Below, piece after piece: positions 24,748 to 32,798 of a stretch of DNA of 64,000 bases. The stretch is from Niveispirillum sp943370215 (GTDB taxonomy: Bacteria > Pseudomonadota > Alphaproteobacteria > Azospirillales > Azospirillaceae). Every line of letters starts with the position of its first letter. Within the stretch, counting starts at the first letter, position 1. The notes below the pieces were generated by a model. That model was not told the DNA's origin. It searched no databases and saw only the letters and a list, made by a program, of their open reading frames with translations. Made by a program: the position numbers and the translations under genes. Location of the stretch: contig CALRQC020000009.1 of assembly GCA_943370215.1 (NCBI GenBank), positions 62,001 to 126,000 on the forward strand. The letters run 5' to 3'.

Positions 24748-25794
24748 CTAGCGGTTACAATAATTGGGGACTTGATTAAGTATTTTGCACAATTCGCCAA
24801 AATAATGTGCATTGGGCGGATGCCCCAGCCGGATAAGGCCGGGACGATCGGGGAAACGCCGTGTCCAGAATCCTGCCTGGGCCAGTTCAGCAAATAAATC
24901 CCGCCCAGCCGGAGATCGCACGAGCTGGAAAAGATCGGTTCCACCGAGCGACTCAATGCCCGCTTCGTTCAGGGCTATTTCCAAGGTTTGCCGTGCCGAG
25001 GAAAGACGGGTACGGGTCTGATTTTGCCAATCCCGATCCACGAAAGCCACGCTTGCCACCCACAAGGCCGGCCCTGCCACCCGCCAGGGTCCCAGCCGGT
25101 CAGCCATGGCGGCAACCACACCTGCCGGGGCCAGCAGGAAACCCAGGCGCAGGCCGGCCAGCCCATAGAATTTGCCGAAGGATCGCAGTACCAACAGGCC
25201 CGGGCGGCCGATCTGGGCGGCCAGGCTGAGATCGGGGGTAAGGTCGCAAAACGCCTCATCCACCACCAGCCAGCCGCCACGCGCCGCCAGCGCCTCGGCC
25301 AGGGCCAGCAGGGGGGCCGGCGAGACGATCCGGCCATCGGGATTGTTGGGATTGACCAGCAACAGCACATCCGGCAGCGGCCCATCCGGGCTGGGTAGGC
25401 CGGCCACCTGTTCCACCCGATGGCCGGCGCGGGCCCAGGCGGGCGCATGTTCGCCATAGGTGGGGGCCAGCACCTGCACATGGCCCGGCGCCCGCAGGAA
25501 GGGCAAGGTCTGGATCAGGATTTGCGAACCAGGGGCCGCCGCCAGCAAGGCCGGATCGGCCACACCATAAGCGGTGGCGGCCGCCGCACACAGGGCGCGT
25601 TCCTGCGCCGGTTCGGGCAGGCGGGCCCAGGCACTGGCCGGAATGTCGGGCAGCGGATAGGGCCAGGGGTTGATGCCGGTGGACAGGTCGATCCAGGGCC
25701 GGGGCGCCTGGGGGAAAAGGGCGGATGCCGCCGCCAGATCCCCGCCATGGGGCTGCGCGGCCCCCGCTTCCATGCTATTGGCTGGCACCATCAT
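24748..25794 (-). CDS. cobC: Threonine-phosphate decarboxylase of cobalamin synthesis
   Basis: 348 aa, PLP fold type I. It makes (R)-1-amino-2-propanol O-phosphate for the cobalamin nucleotide loop (CobC in Pseudomonas denitrificans naming, CobD in Salmonella). Family marks: WIDLSTGINPWPYP near residue 35, VNPNNPDGR near 150, LVVDEAFCDL, and the PLP lysine in LRSFGKFYGLAGLRLGF near 210. The start ATG (25794) overlaps, on the opposite strand, the ATG of cobD at 25793; a later ATG at 25773 would open a small gap. The last 30 codons are less GC-rich than the rest. Confidence 0.93.
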   Translation of the reverse strand: MMVPANSMEAGAAQPHGGDLAAASALFPQAPRPWIDLSTGINPWPYPLPDIPASAWARLPEPAQERALCAAAATAYGVADPALLAAAPGSQILIQTLPFLRAPGHVQVLAPTYGEHAPAWARAGHRVEQVAGLPSPDGPLPDVLLLVNPNNPDGRIVSPAPLLALAEALAARGGWLVVDEAFCDLTPDLSLAAQIGRPGLLVLRSFGKFYGLAGLRLGFLLAPAGVVAAMADRLGPWRVAGPALWVASVAFVDRDWQNQTRTRLSSARQTLEIALNEAGIESLGGTDLFQLVRSPAGRDLFAELAQAGFWTRRFPDRPGLIRLGHPPNAHYFGELCKILNQVPNYCNR

Positions 25795-26767
25795 GATCGA
25801 CCTGACCTCACCTTATCTTCTGATGTCACTGGCTTTGCTGCTGGAAGCGCTGCTGGGTTACCCGGATGGGCTGTACCGCCTGATCCGCCATCCGGTGATG
25901 TGGATCGGTGCGGTGATTTCCCGGCTGGACCGCTGGCTGAACCGGCCGCATTGGCCCACCGTCTGGCGGCGCGCCGGTGGCGTGCTGACGGTGCTGATCC
26001 TGCTGGGCGGGGCTTTGGGCATGGGCGGGGCGCTGCAGATATGGCTGCTGGGCCTGCCGGGCGGGGCCTTGATTGTGGGGCTGCTGGCCAGTGCGCTGCT
26101 GGCGCAGCGCAGCCTTTACCGCTTTGTTGCCGCCGTGCCGGCAGCGCTGCGGCACGAGGGGCTGACGGGTGGCCGGGCGGCGGTGGCGCATATTGTCGGG
26201 CGTGATCCCAACAGCCTGGATGAGGCCGGCGTCAGCCGTGCCGCCATCGAAAGTCTGGCGGAAAATTTCTCGGACGGGGTGACGGCCCCGGCCTTCTGGC
26301 TGGCGGTGGGCGGGCTGCCGGGGATTCTGGCCTATAAGGCGATAAATACGGCCGACAGCATGATCGGCCACCGCACACCCAAGCATGAAGCGTTCGGCTG
26401 GGCCGCTGCCCGGCTGGACGATCTGGTGAACCTGCCGGCATCGCGGCTGACGGCCCTGTTGCTGGTGGGGGCGGCGGCGGTGACGCAGGGCGCACGGGCC
26501 GGCACAGCGCTGCGCGCGGTATGGCGCGATGCCGGCAAGCATCGCAGCCCCAATGCCGGCTGGCCCGAAGCCGCCATGGCCGGCGCCCTGGGCCTGCGGC
26601 TGGCCGGCCCCCGCCGCTATGCCGGCGTGGTGGTGGATGACCATTGGATGGGCGATGGCCGCGCCGAGGCCGGGGCGGCGGACATTGAGGCGGGCTTGCG
26701 GCTGTACCGGTGGGCGTTGGCGGGCCTGTGGCTGCTGGCCGGGGTTTGGGCCTGGGCGATGGGGTGA
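25793..26767 (+). CDS. cobD: Adenosylcobinamide-phosphate synthase (CbiB/CobD)
   Basis: 324 aa, polytopic inner-membrane enzyme that joins aminopropanol phosphate to adenosylcobyric acid. Visible motifs: LLEALLGYPDGLYRLIRHPVMWIG near residue 12, the cytoplasmic loop ESLAENFSDGVTAPAFW near 155, INTADSMIGHRTPKHEAFGWAAARLDDLVNLPASR near 185-220 (partly quoted signature), and HRSPNAGWPEAAMAGALGL near 250. The ATG at 25793 shares bases with the divergent cobC start. It is convergent with cobQ across a repeat-rich 0.6-kb gap. Confidence 0.94.
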   Translation: MIDLTSPYLLMSLALLLEALLGYPDGLYRLIRHPVMWIGAVISRLDRWLNRPHWPTVWRRAGGVLTVLILLGGALGMGGALQIWLLGLPGGALIVGLLASALLAQRSLYRFVAAVPAALRHEGLTGGRAAVAHIVGRDPNSLDEAGVSRAAIESLAENFSDGVTAPAFWLAVGGLPGILAYKAINTADSMIGHRTPKHEAFGWAAARLDDLVNLPASRLTALLLVGAAAVTQGARAGTALRAVWRDAGKHRSPNAGWPEAAMAGALGLRLAGPRRYAGVVVDDHWMGDGRAEAGAADIEAGLRLYRWALAGLWLLAGVWAWAMG

Positions 26768-26787
26768 ATTCGGAGTTGTGTGGGGGG

Positions 26788-26830
26788 CTACGCAACAGTA
26801 CGCAACAGATTTACGCGTTTTGTTGCGTAG
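26788..26830. repeat. CTACGCAACA direct and inverted repeat
   Basis: CTACGCAACA at 26788-26797, TACGCAACA again at 26799-26807, and the inverted TGTTGCGTAG at 26821-26830. The second and third copies can pair around a 13-base AT-rich loop. It lies 20 bases after the cobD stop, so it may form the cobD terminator; a protein-binding site is the other option. Confidence 0.5.
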
Positions 26831-26943
26831 GGGGTGCGGGGTGGTTTTGTGGGAAGTCAATGGGTTGGCTGGTGGGGACGGCGGTGTGGGGGGAGCGCAT
26901 GAAGGCTGGGTAACTCCGAATGCGTTAGTTTGGCATAAACTAA

Positions 26944-27028
26944 CCGTCACCCCGGCGTAGGCCGGGGTCCAGTATCGTAGAGCGAAGCGCCTGTGGCTCC
27001 TGGACCCCGGCCTGCGCCGGGGTGACGG
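26944..27028. repeat. REP-like inverted pair, ACCCCGGC type
   Basis: Two near-mirror 29-base units: 26944-26972 (begins CCGTCACCCCGGCGTAGG) and 27000-27028 (ends GCGCCGGGGTGACGG). Each unit is itself a hairpin (ACCCCGGC ... GCCGGGGT). The pair encloses 27 bases. Layout matches REP/BIME-type palindromic elements mobilised by RAYT transposases; no transposase is in the window. Confidence 0.75.
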
Positions 27029-27208
27029 TAAGAGAGAGCGAACCGTTTCGAAGATGCCGGATACCGGTTGCACCCAAGAAACAGGTGAAGGCACCGAAAA
27101 TGGCAAACCCTTGGTCCCATCCCCCTGCATCGCCCCCTCCCGCCGCCGGTTCAAATTCCGCATGTCTAGCACCACATTTCAAACTCTTCTGTTTTCCCAA
27201 ATACTTAA

Positions 27209-27281
27209 CCGTCATTCCCGCGAAGGCGGGAATCCAAAATCCGCGCTGTCGTATGGATTCCCGCCTTCGCGGGAATGACGG
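27209..27281. repeat. REP-like inverted pair, TTCCCGCGAAGGCGGGAA type
   Basis: 27209-27235 (CCGTCATTCCCGCGAAGG...) and 27255-27281 (ends GCGGGAATGACGG) are exact 27-base inverted copies enclosing 19 bases. Each copy has an internal hairpin TTCCCGC/GCGGGAA. The same unit recurs at 28885-28911 and 28960-28986. Confidence 0.8.
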
Positions 27282-27358
27282 TGCTAAAATGACCAGGCCG
27301 CGAAATACCCAATAACTTTCCCGATGCACCCTAACAGAAAATAGGAAATAATTCCAGA

Positions 27359-28825
27359 TCACCCGGCGCAGCGCAGCAGCCCATCCAGGTCCAGATGGTG
27401 TTCGCAGGCGGCGGCCAGTTCGTCCAAAGCGGCTTCCACCGTCGCGTCATAGGCAAGGTCGGAGCCGGCACCGAAGCTGGAGAGGAAATGGCGGCGGAAA
27501 GCATCATGGCCGAACAGGCCATGGATATAGCAGCCGGCGATACGGCCGTCCGGGGCAATGGCCCCTTCCCCCACCGGGCCGGTGGGGCCATTCAGATACA
27601 GCATCGGCCGGTCACGGCCGGGGCCGCTGCTGATGCCGACATGCATTTCATAGCCGGTGAACGGAATATCACCATCAACAGCGCAACCGGTCACGGCTGT
27701 CAGGGTTTTTGAACCGGTTAGCACTGTTTCCACATCCAGCCAGCCCAAACCGGCCACGCTGGCGGGCGGGCCTTCGATGCCGTCCGGGTCGCTGATGCGC
27801 GTGCCCAGCATCTGATAGCCGCCGCAGATGCCCAGCACCCGCCCACCCCGGCGGATATGGGCGTGCAGGTCAATATCCCAGCCCTGGGCGCGGAAGAAGG
27901 CCAGATCGGCGATGGTGGCCTTGGAACCGGGCAGGATCACCAGATCGGCATCGCCCGGCAGGGGCTTGCCCGGCGGCACCATGGTGACGGCCACACCCGG
28001 TTCCAGGCGCAAAGGATCAAAATCATCAAAATTGGCGATGCGGGACAGCATGGGCACGGCAATGCGCAAGGCCCCCTGCCCGCCCCGCCAATTGTCCAAC
28101 GCCACCGCATCTTCGGCCGGCAGACGGGAGGCTGCCGGCTGGAAGGGCAGCACACCGAAGCTGGGCCAGCCGGTGCGGCGGGTGATTTCCACCAGCCCAT
28201 CATCGAACAGGCGGATGTCACCGCGAAATTTGTTGATCAGATAGCCGCGGATCATGGCGCGGTCGTCGGCATCGACCACATTGTGGGTGCCAACGATGCT
28301 GGCGATCACGCCACCCCGGTCGATATCGCCCGCCAGGATGACGGGCACGCCGGCCGCCCGGGCAAAGCCCATATTGGCGATGTCACGGGCGCGCAGGTTG
28401 ATTTCCGCCGGGCTGCCCGCCCCTTCCACCAGCACCAGATCGGCCCCCTGGCCGATGCGGGCGAAACTGTCCAGCACGGCGGTGAGCAGCTCGTCCTTGC
28501 GGGCCTGATAATCGGCCGCGCGCGAGGTGCCGATCATCCGGCCCTGGACAATGACCTGGGCACCGATATCACTCTGTGGTTTCAGCAGCACCGGATTCAT
28601 GTGCACGGACGGCACCACCCGGCAGGCGCGGGCCTGCAGCGCCTGGGCCCGGCCAATCTCCCCGCCATCGGGCGTGACGGCGGCGTTGTTGGACATGTTC
28701 TGCGGCTTGAAGGGCCGCACCACCAGCCCCCGGTTGCTGTAGGCGCGCGCGATGGCCGCCACCAGCAGGGATTTACCGACATCAGAGCCGGTGCCTTGGA
28801 TCATCAATGCGCGGGGGCGTGTCAT
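27359..28825 (-). CDS. cobQ: Cobyric acid synthase
   Basis: 488 aa; ATP- and glutamine-dependent amidation of adenosylcobyrinic a,c-diamide at four carboxylates. The N-terminal P-loop-like domain starts MIQGTGSDVGKSLLVAAIAR; PFKPQNMSNNAAVTPDG and EGAGSPAEINLR are strongly diagnostic of CobQ/CbiP. The C-terminal class I glutaminase domain has the nucleophile Cys in LGICGGYQMLG near residue 330 and the His of GCYIHGLFGHD near 435. ATG 28825 is chosen because homologues begin MTRPRALMIQGT; an in-frame extension to 28891 adds an unlikely leader. It is the last gene of the leftward B12 operon, behind a REP pair. Confidence 0.96.
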   Translation of the reverse strand: MTRPRALMIQGTGSDVGKSLLVAAIARAYSNRGLVVRPFKPQNMSNNAAVTPDGGEIGRAQALQARACRVVPSVHMNPVLLKPQSDIGAQVIVQGRMIGTSRAADYQARKDELLTAVLDSFARIGQGADLVLVEGAGSPAEINLRARDIANMGFARAAGVPVILAGDIDRGGVIASIVGTHNVVDADDRAMIRGYLINKFRGDIRLFDDGLVEITRRTGWPSFGVLPFQPAASRLPAEDAVALDNWRGGQGALRIAVPMLSRIANFDDFDPLRLEPGVAVTMVPPGKPLPGDADLVILPGSKATIADLAFFRAQGWDIDLHAHIRRGGRVLGICGGYQMLGTRISDPDGIEGPPASVAGLGWLDVETVLTGSKTLTAVTGCAVDGDIPFTGYEMHVGISSGPGRDRPMLYLNGPTGPVGEGAIAPDGRIAGCYIHGLFGHDAFRRHFLSSFGAGSDLAYDATVEAALDELAAACEHHLDLDGLLRCAG

Positions 28826-29025
28826 GGGCGGGCCGGGGGTTGGGGGAGGATAGATCACTCTCTCGCTTTCACCTCTCTCCTTTACCGTCATTCCCGCGAA
28901 GGCGGGAATCCATCAGACGCTTCCCCCAGCAAGGTGTTGAGCGGGAGGTACTGTTGTTTGGATTCCCGCCTTCGCGGGAATGACGGTAAAAGGGTTGCAA
29001 GGTAGAATAAGTTTCCAGGCCGAGT
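28826..29025. repeat. REP-like inverted pair between cobO and cobQ
   Basis: The 200-bp gap is dominated by exact inverted 27-base copies at 28885-28911 and 28960-28986, the same unit as at 27209-27281, here enclosing 48 bases. In the leftward transcript these hairpins stand between cobO and cobQ and could end or protect the upstream message. Confidence 0.8.
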
Positions 29026-29643
29026 TTAAAACTCAATCCCCGCCTGGGCCTTGATGCCGGCATTGAACGGGTGTTTGACGTTCTGGAATTCGGTCACCAG
29101 ATCGGCCGCGTCGATCAGCGGCTGTTTGGCGTTGCGGCCGGTGACCAGCACATGCAGGTCGGGCCGGCGTGACACCAGGGTGGCCACCACCTCGTCAATG
29201 TCCAGATAATCATAGCGCAGGGCCAAGTTGATCTCGTCCAGCACCAGCAGGCGGTAACGTGGGTCGGCCATGATGTCCCGCGCCTTGTCCCAGGCGCGGC
29301 TGGCGGCGGCGATGTCGCGGGCCTTGTCCTGGGTTTCCCAGGTGAAGCCCTCGCCCATGGTGTAATGGTCGATCAGATCATCAAACCGTTCCAGCGCCAC
29401 CTGTTCACCTGTGGCCCAGGCACCCTTGATGAACTGGATGAAACCGACCCGGAAGCCATGGCCCGCCGCGCGCAGCATCAGGCCCAGGGCGGCAGTGGAT
29501 TTGCCCTTGCCGGGGCCGGTATGCACCATCAGCAGCCCCTTTTCATGCTGCCGTTCGGCGACGCGCCGGTCCATCAGGGCCTTGCGCTTTTCCATCTTGC
29601 GGCGGTGGCGTTCGGCCTCGGCCTCGCTGATGTCTATCGTCAT
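29026..29643 (-). CDS. cobO: Cob(I)yrinic acid a,c-diamide adenosyltransferase
   Basis: 205 aa, CobA/CobO/BtuR family: transfers the 5'-deoxyadenosyl group of ATP to the cobalt of corrinoids. The P-loop HTGPGKGKSTAALGLMLRAAG (near residue 42), IQFIKGAWATGE, and LVLDEINLALRYDYLD are the family signatures; the C-terminus ends in KAQAGIEF, as expected. The N-terminal 35 residues form a charged helix. The start overlaps cobU by 4 bases. The enzyme serves both de novo synthesis and salvage of imported cobinamide. Confidence 0.96.
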   Translation of the reverse strand: MTIDISEAEAERHRRKMEKRKALMDRRVAERQHEKGLLMVHTGPGKGKSTAALGLMLRAAGHGFRVGFIQFIKGAWATGEQVALERFDDLIDHYTMGEGFTWETQDKARDIAAASRAWDKARDIMADPRYRLLVLDEINLALRYDYLDIDEVVATLVSRRPDLHVLVTGRNAKQPLIDAADLVTEFQNVKHPFNAGIKAQAGIEF

Positions 29644-30161
29644 GGCGCTTCCCCCTTCAATACCAGCGGCAAGCCTGCCGCCATGAACAGAACCCGGTCG
29701 GCGAGACGGGCAATATCCTGATGCAGACGGCCGGCATGGTCGCGGAATTCCCGCGCCAGTTTATTTTCCGGCACAATGCCCAGCCCCACCTCGTTCCCCA
29801 CCAGCACGACGGGAGCAGGCAAGGTGGGCAGCAGGGCCAGCAGGCGGGCGCGCTCAGCGGCGATATCCCGCTCGGCCAGCATCAGGTTGGTCAGCCACAG
29901 GGTCAGGCAATCCACCAGCACCGGGCCGGCGGCGGCGGCGTGGGCCAGGGCACCGGCCAGATCCATCGGCTCTTCCAGCGTCTGCCAGCCGGGCACGCGG
30001 TCGGCCTGATGCTGGCGGATGCGCTGGCGCATTTCCGCATCAAAGGCCTGGGCGGTGGCGATATAGGTCCAGGGGCCGGGCAGCCCGGTCACCAGCCGTT
30101 CGGCCATGGCGCTTTTGCCGGAACGGGCACCACCCAGCACCAGGGTCAGCCGGGCGGTCAT
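29640..30161 (-). CDS. cobU: Adenosylcobinamide kinase / guanylyltransferase
   Basis: 173 aa (CobU in Salmonella, CobP in P. denitrificans). Phosphorylates adenosylcobinamide and forms adenosyl-GDP-cobinamide. P-loop LVLGGARSGKSAMAE at residues 7-20; VDCLTLWLTNLM near 85; VGNEVGLGIVPENKLAREFRD near 120 and the C-terminal DRVLFMAAGLPLVLK are highly conserved. It overlaps btuD and cobO by 4 bases each, so translation is coupled through the operon. Confidence 0.96.
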   Translation of the reverse strand: MTARLTLVLGGARSGKSAMAERLVTGLPGPWTYIATAQAFDAEMRQRIRQHQADRVPGWQTLEEPMDLAGALAHAAAAGPVLVDCLTLWLTNLMLAERDIAAERARLLALLPTLPAPVVLVGNEVGLGIVPENKLAREFRDHAGRLHQDIARLADRVLFMAAGLPLVLKGEAP

Positions 30162-30955
30162 GCCTGTTGCTCCCGCACCGGGCGCTGGCGCCAGGGCAGC
30201 ACATAGGGCACGCCGTCGCGTTCCCCGCGCAGCAATTCCACGCCATAGACCCGCTCCATCACCCCATCGGCCAGCAGGGCGGCGGGCGGGCCGGATGCTG
30301 CCACCCTTCCCGCCTCATCCAGCAGTACCAGATGGGTGCAATAACGGGCGGCCAGGGCCAGATCATGCAGCACCACCACCACGCCGGTGCCGGCGGCGGC
30401 CAGACCGGCCAGCAGTTCCATCACATGCAACTGGTGATGCGGGTCCAGCCCGGCGGCCGGCTCATCCGCCAGCAGCAGGGCGGGTTCCCCCGCCAGGGCG
30501 CGGGCCAGCATCACCCGCGCCCGTTCCCCACCCGACAGGTGGGTGACGGTGCGGGCGGCCAGATGCGACACCTCGCACTGATCCATGGCGCGGGCGATGG
30601 CGGCGCGGTCAGCCGGGCTTTCCCCGCCCCAGGGGCTGGCATGGGGCAGGCGGCCCAGGGTCACCACCCGATCCACGCGCAGCGGCCAATGGCAGGCGGC
30701 CCCCTGTTCCAGATAGCCGATGCGCCGGGCCCGGTCGGCCCGGGGTACGGCGGCCAGGGGCGTGCCATCCAGGCTGACCTGGCCGCCGGATGGCTCCAGC
30801 AGCCCGGCCAGCACCGATAGCAGGGTGGATTTGCCGGCCCCGTTGGGGCCGATCAGGCCGACACATTGGCCGGCGGCAACGGCGAAATCCACCCCGGTCA
30901 GAACCGGGCGGGGCCCGCGTGACAGATGGATCTGGGTGGCTTCCAGCCGGCTCAT
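30158..30955 (-). CDS. btuD: Cobalamin ABC transporter ATP-binding protein
   Basis: 265 aa, FecE/BtuD/HmuV-type ATPase. Walker A GPNGAGKSTLLSVLAG near residue 38, signature LSGGERARVMLARAL near 142, Walker B LLLADEPAAGLD near 162 and the H-loop VVVLHDLALAARYC. It couples to BtuC, whose stop overlaps its start by 4 bases. HmuV (haem) ATPases are similar, but btuB and btuF neighbours and the B12 riboswitch make cobalamin the substrate. Confidence 0.94.
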   Translation of the reverse strand: MSRLEATQIHLSRGPRPVLTGVDFAVAAGQCVGLIGPNGAGKSTLLSVLAGLLEPSGGQVSLDGTPLAAVPRADRARRIGYLEQGAACHWPLRVDRVVTLGRLPHASPWGGESPADRAAIARAMDQCEVSHLAARTVTHLSGGERARVMLARALAGEPALLLADEPAAGLDPHHQLHVMELLAGLAAAGTGVVVVLHDLALAARYCTHLVLLDEAGRVAASGPPAALLADGVMERVYGVELLRGERDGVPYVLPWRQRPVREQQA

Positions 30956-31947
30956 CGCAAATCCGCCCTTGTCCGCAGCAGAAGATGGAAGAAGAAGGGG
31001 GCGCCGATCAGGCCGCTGACGACGCCCAGCTTCAATTCATCATTGGTGGGCAGCAGCCGCACCAGCAGATCAGCCGCCAGCAGCAGGCAGGCCCCCGCCA
31101 GCGCACTGGGCCAGAGCAGGCGCGACGGCTGGTGCCCCGTCACCCGCCGCAGCAGGTGCGGCACCACCAGCCCGATAAAGCCGATGGCGCCGGTGACCGC
31201 GACCGAGGCCCCCACCGCCAGCACGGTGCCCAGCACCACCCGCCGGCGCAGGCCCGCCAGATTGACGCCCAGGCTGGCGGCCGTGCGTTCGCCCAGCCCC
31301 AACGCATCCAGCGCCCGCCCATCGCTTGCCAGCAGCCAGAGCCCGGCAAGAATGAAGGGGCCGGCCAGCAGCAGATGCTGGTTGGTGCGGTCGGTCAGGC
31401 TGCCCAGCAGCCAGAAGGCAATTTCCAATGCGGCATGGGGGTTGGGGGCAAGGTTCAGGGCCAGGGCGGTCAGCGAGGCGGCCAGCGACTGCACCGCCAT
31501 GCCGGCCAGGATCAGCATCAGCACGGAAGCATCGCGCCCGGCCAGCCCCTGGATCAGCAGCACCGCCAGCCCCGCCCCCACCATGCCGGCCAGTGGCAAG
31601 GAGAGCGGCCAGGTGGCCGACAGCCCGAAATAGATCACCAGCACCGCCCCCAGGGAGGCGGCGGAAGAAGCACCGATCAACCCCGGCTCCGCCAAGGGGT
31701 TGCGCAGATAGCCCTGCAGTGCCGCCCCGGCCATGCCCAGCCCCGCCCCCACCAGCGCCCCCAGCAGGGCGCGGGGCAGGCGGATTTCCTGGGCGACCAG
31801 CACCAGCGCGCCATCGCCCTGGCCCCAGAGGGCGGCCAGCATCTGGCCTGCCGGCACGGGCACCGAACCGACCAGGAAGGAGGCGGCCAGCAGGGCCAGC
31901 AGCAATAATGAAAGCCCCGCCAGCAGAGGCCGATCCTGTCGCATCAT
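30952..31947 (-). CDS. btuC: Cobalamin ABC transporter permease
   Basis: 331 aa, FecCD family with about ten helices (RPLLAGLSLLLLALLAASFL first). Signatures: LRNPLAEPGLIGASSAASLGA near residue 85, GAIGFIGLVVPHLLRRVTGHQP near 255, and a late ELKLGVVSGLIGAPFFF. Start is ATG 31947 (or the adjacent ATG 31944), inside the end of btuF; the longer frame to 32040 would lie within btuF. Transports cobalamin across the inner membrane together with BtuD and BtuF. Confidence 0.94.
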   Translation of the reverse strand: MMRQDRPLLAGLSLLLLALLAASFLVGSVPVPAGQMLAALWGQGDGALVLVAQEIRLPRALLGALVGAGLGMAGAALQGYLRNPLAEPGLIGASSAASLGAVLVIYFGLSATWPLSLPLAGMVGAGLAVLLIQGLAGRDASVLMLILAGMAVQSLAASLTALALNLAPNPHAALEIAFWLLGSLTDRTNQHLLLAGPFILAGLWLLASDGRALDALGLGERTAASLGVNLAGLRRRVVLGTVLAVGASVAVTGAIGFIGLVVPHLLRRVTGHQPSRLLWPSALAGACLLLAADLLVRLLPTNDELKLGVVSGLIGAPFFFHLLLRTRADLR

Positions 31948-32798
31948 GATGCACCCCCCTGCCCGGCCACCAGCGCCTGACGCGCCCGGCTGGCCAGGAT
32001 ATCGGCCCCGTCGATGGAGGCGGGGCTGGCGCAGAGCCAATAAAGGATGGGGAAATTGACGGTCCGCAGCCCCGCCGCCCCCGCCGCCAGGGCGGGGTGG
32101 GAGAGCACGGACTGGCCGATGCCGGGCCGGTCGGGGCGCACACTATCCAGCACCAGCAGGTTGGGCGGGTCCAGCACCAGGCTTTCCACCGCCACCCGGC
32201 CATTGGGGCGGCCGGTAAGGCGGCCGCCGCTATTGGCAAGGCCGGCCACCTGCATCATGTCGGCCACCAGACTGCGCGCGCCCGGCACCTCGCCACCCGG
32301 CCGGTAAAGGGCGGCACTGGCAAAAGTGGTGGCAGCGGGGGCCAGCCGGGCGCGCAGGCTGGCGGCCAGGGCGCGCCCGGCCTCCGCCCTGCCGACGGCA
32401 GTGGCCACCTGTTCCACCTGATCGGGGATTTCTGCCAGGCTGCGCGGGCTTTTCAGCCGCAATACCGGCACGCCCAGCCGTTCCAGCATCTCCACCGTGG
32501 CACCCCGGGCAAAGCTGCCGGCCAGCACCAGATCCGGATGCTGCAACAGCACCTGTTCGGCCGTGCCATCATGCAGGAACAGGCCGGCCGCCTGGGCAGC
32601 ATAGGGGGAAAGATGGGGATCGCCAGCCAGATGGGTCAGGCCGGCGATCTGGTCACGCGCCGCCACCGCCAGCAGGAACTGATCGGTGCAGAGCGAGAGG
32701 GAAACGATACGCGCCGGTGCCGCCGCCCGCACCGGAACGGCAGCAAAAGCAGCGGCCAGCAGGGCGGCCGCCATCCAGGACAGGGCCGCCCGCCGCAT
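31944..32798 (-). CDS. btuF: Cobalamin periplasmic binding protein
   Basis: 284 aa. Signal peptide MRRAALSWMAAALLAAAFAA ending VRAAA; mature domain starts with ARIVSLSLCTDQFLLAVA, typical of class III (BtuF/FecB) binding proteins. Other marks: GLTHLAGDPHLSPYAAQAAG, HPDLVLAGS, and LVLDPPNLLVLDSV. Start ATG overlaps the btuB stop (ATGA) and its stop overlaps btuC. It delivers cobalamin from the BtuB receptor to BtuCD. Confidence 0.92.
   Translation of the reverse strand: MRRAALSWMAAALLAAAFAAVPVRAAAPARIVSLSLCTDQFLLAVAARDQIAGLTHLAGDPHLSPYAAQAAGLFLHDGTAEQVLLQHPDLVLAGSFARGATVEMLERLGVPVLRLKSPRSLAEIPDQVEQVATAVGRAEAGRALAASLRARLAPAATTFASAALYRPGGEVPGARSLVADMMQVAGLANSGGRLTGRPNGRVAVESLVLDPPNLLVLDSVRPDRPGIGQSVLSHPALAAGAAGLRTVNFPILYWLCASPASIDGADILASRARQALVAGQGGAS

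Larger units (their letters stand above)
26768..27358. other. Intergenic region between cobD and cobQ, repeat-rich
   Basis: 591 bases without a credible gene; frames that cross it are interrupted or continue out of cobD in the wrong phase. It holds a cluster of CTACGCAACA-type repeats (26788-26830), a REP-like inverted pair at 26944-27028 and a second of a different sequence at 27209-27281. Both flanking genes converge here, so it is a transcription-termination zone colonised by palindromic repeats. Confidence 0.7.

Noticed and set aside
25826..27175. A 449-codon leftward open frame over cobD and the REP region
   Set aside because: Antisense of cobD continued through palindromic repeats; no recognisable domain.
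26944..27281. Inverted repeats considered as insertion-sequence ends
   Set aside because: The enclosed DNA is only 19-27 bases and encodes nothing; REP-type units explain them better.
26768..29025. Search for a second B12 riboswitch or a tRNA in the cob gaps
   Set aside because: No B12-box or cloverleaf was found; the palindromes are the repeat units described.
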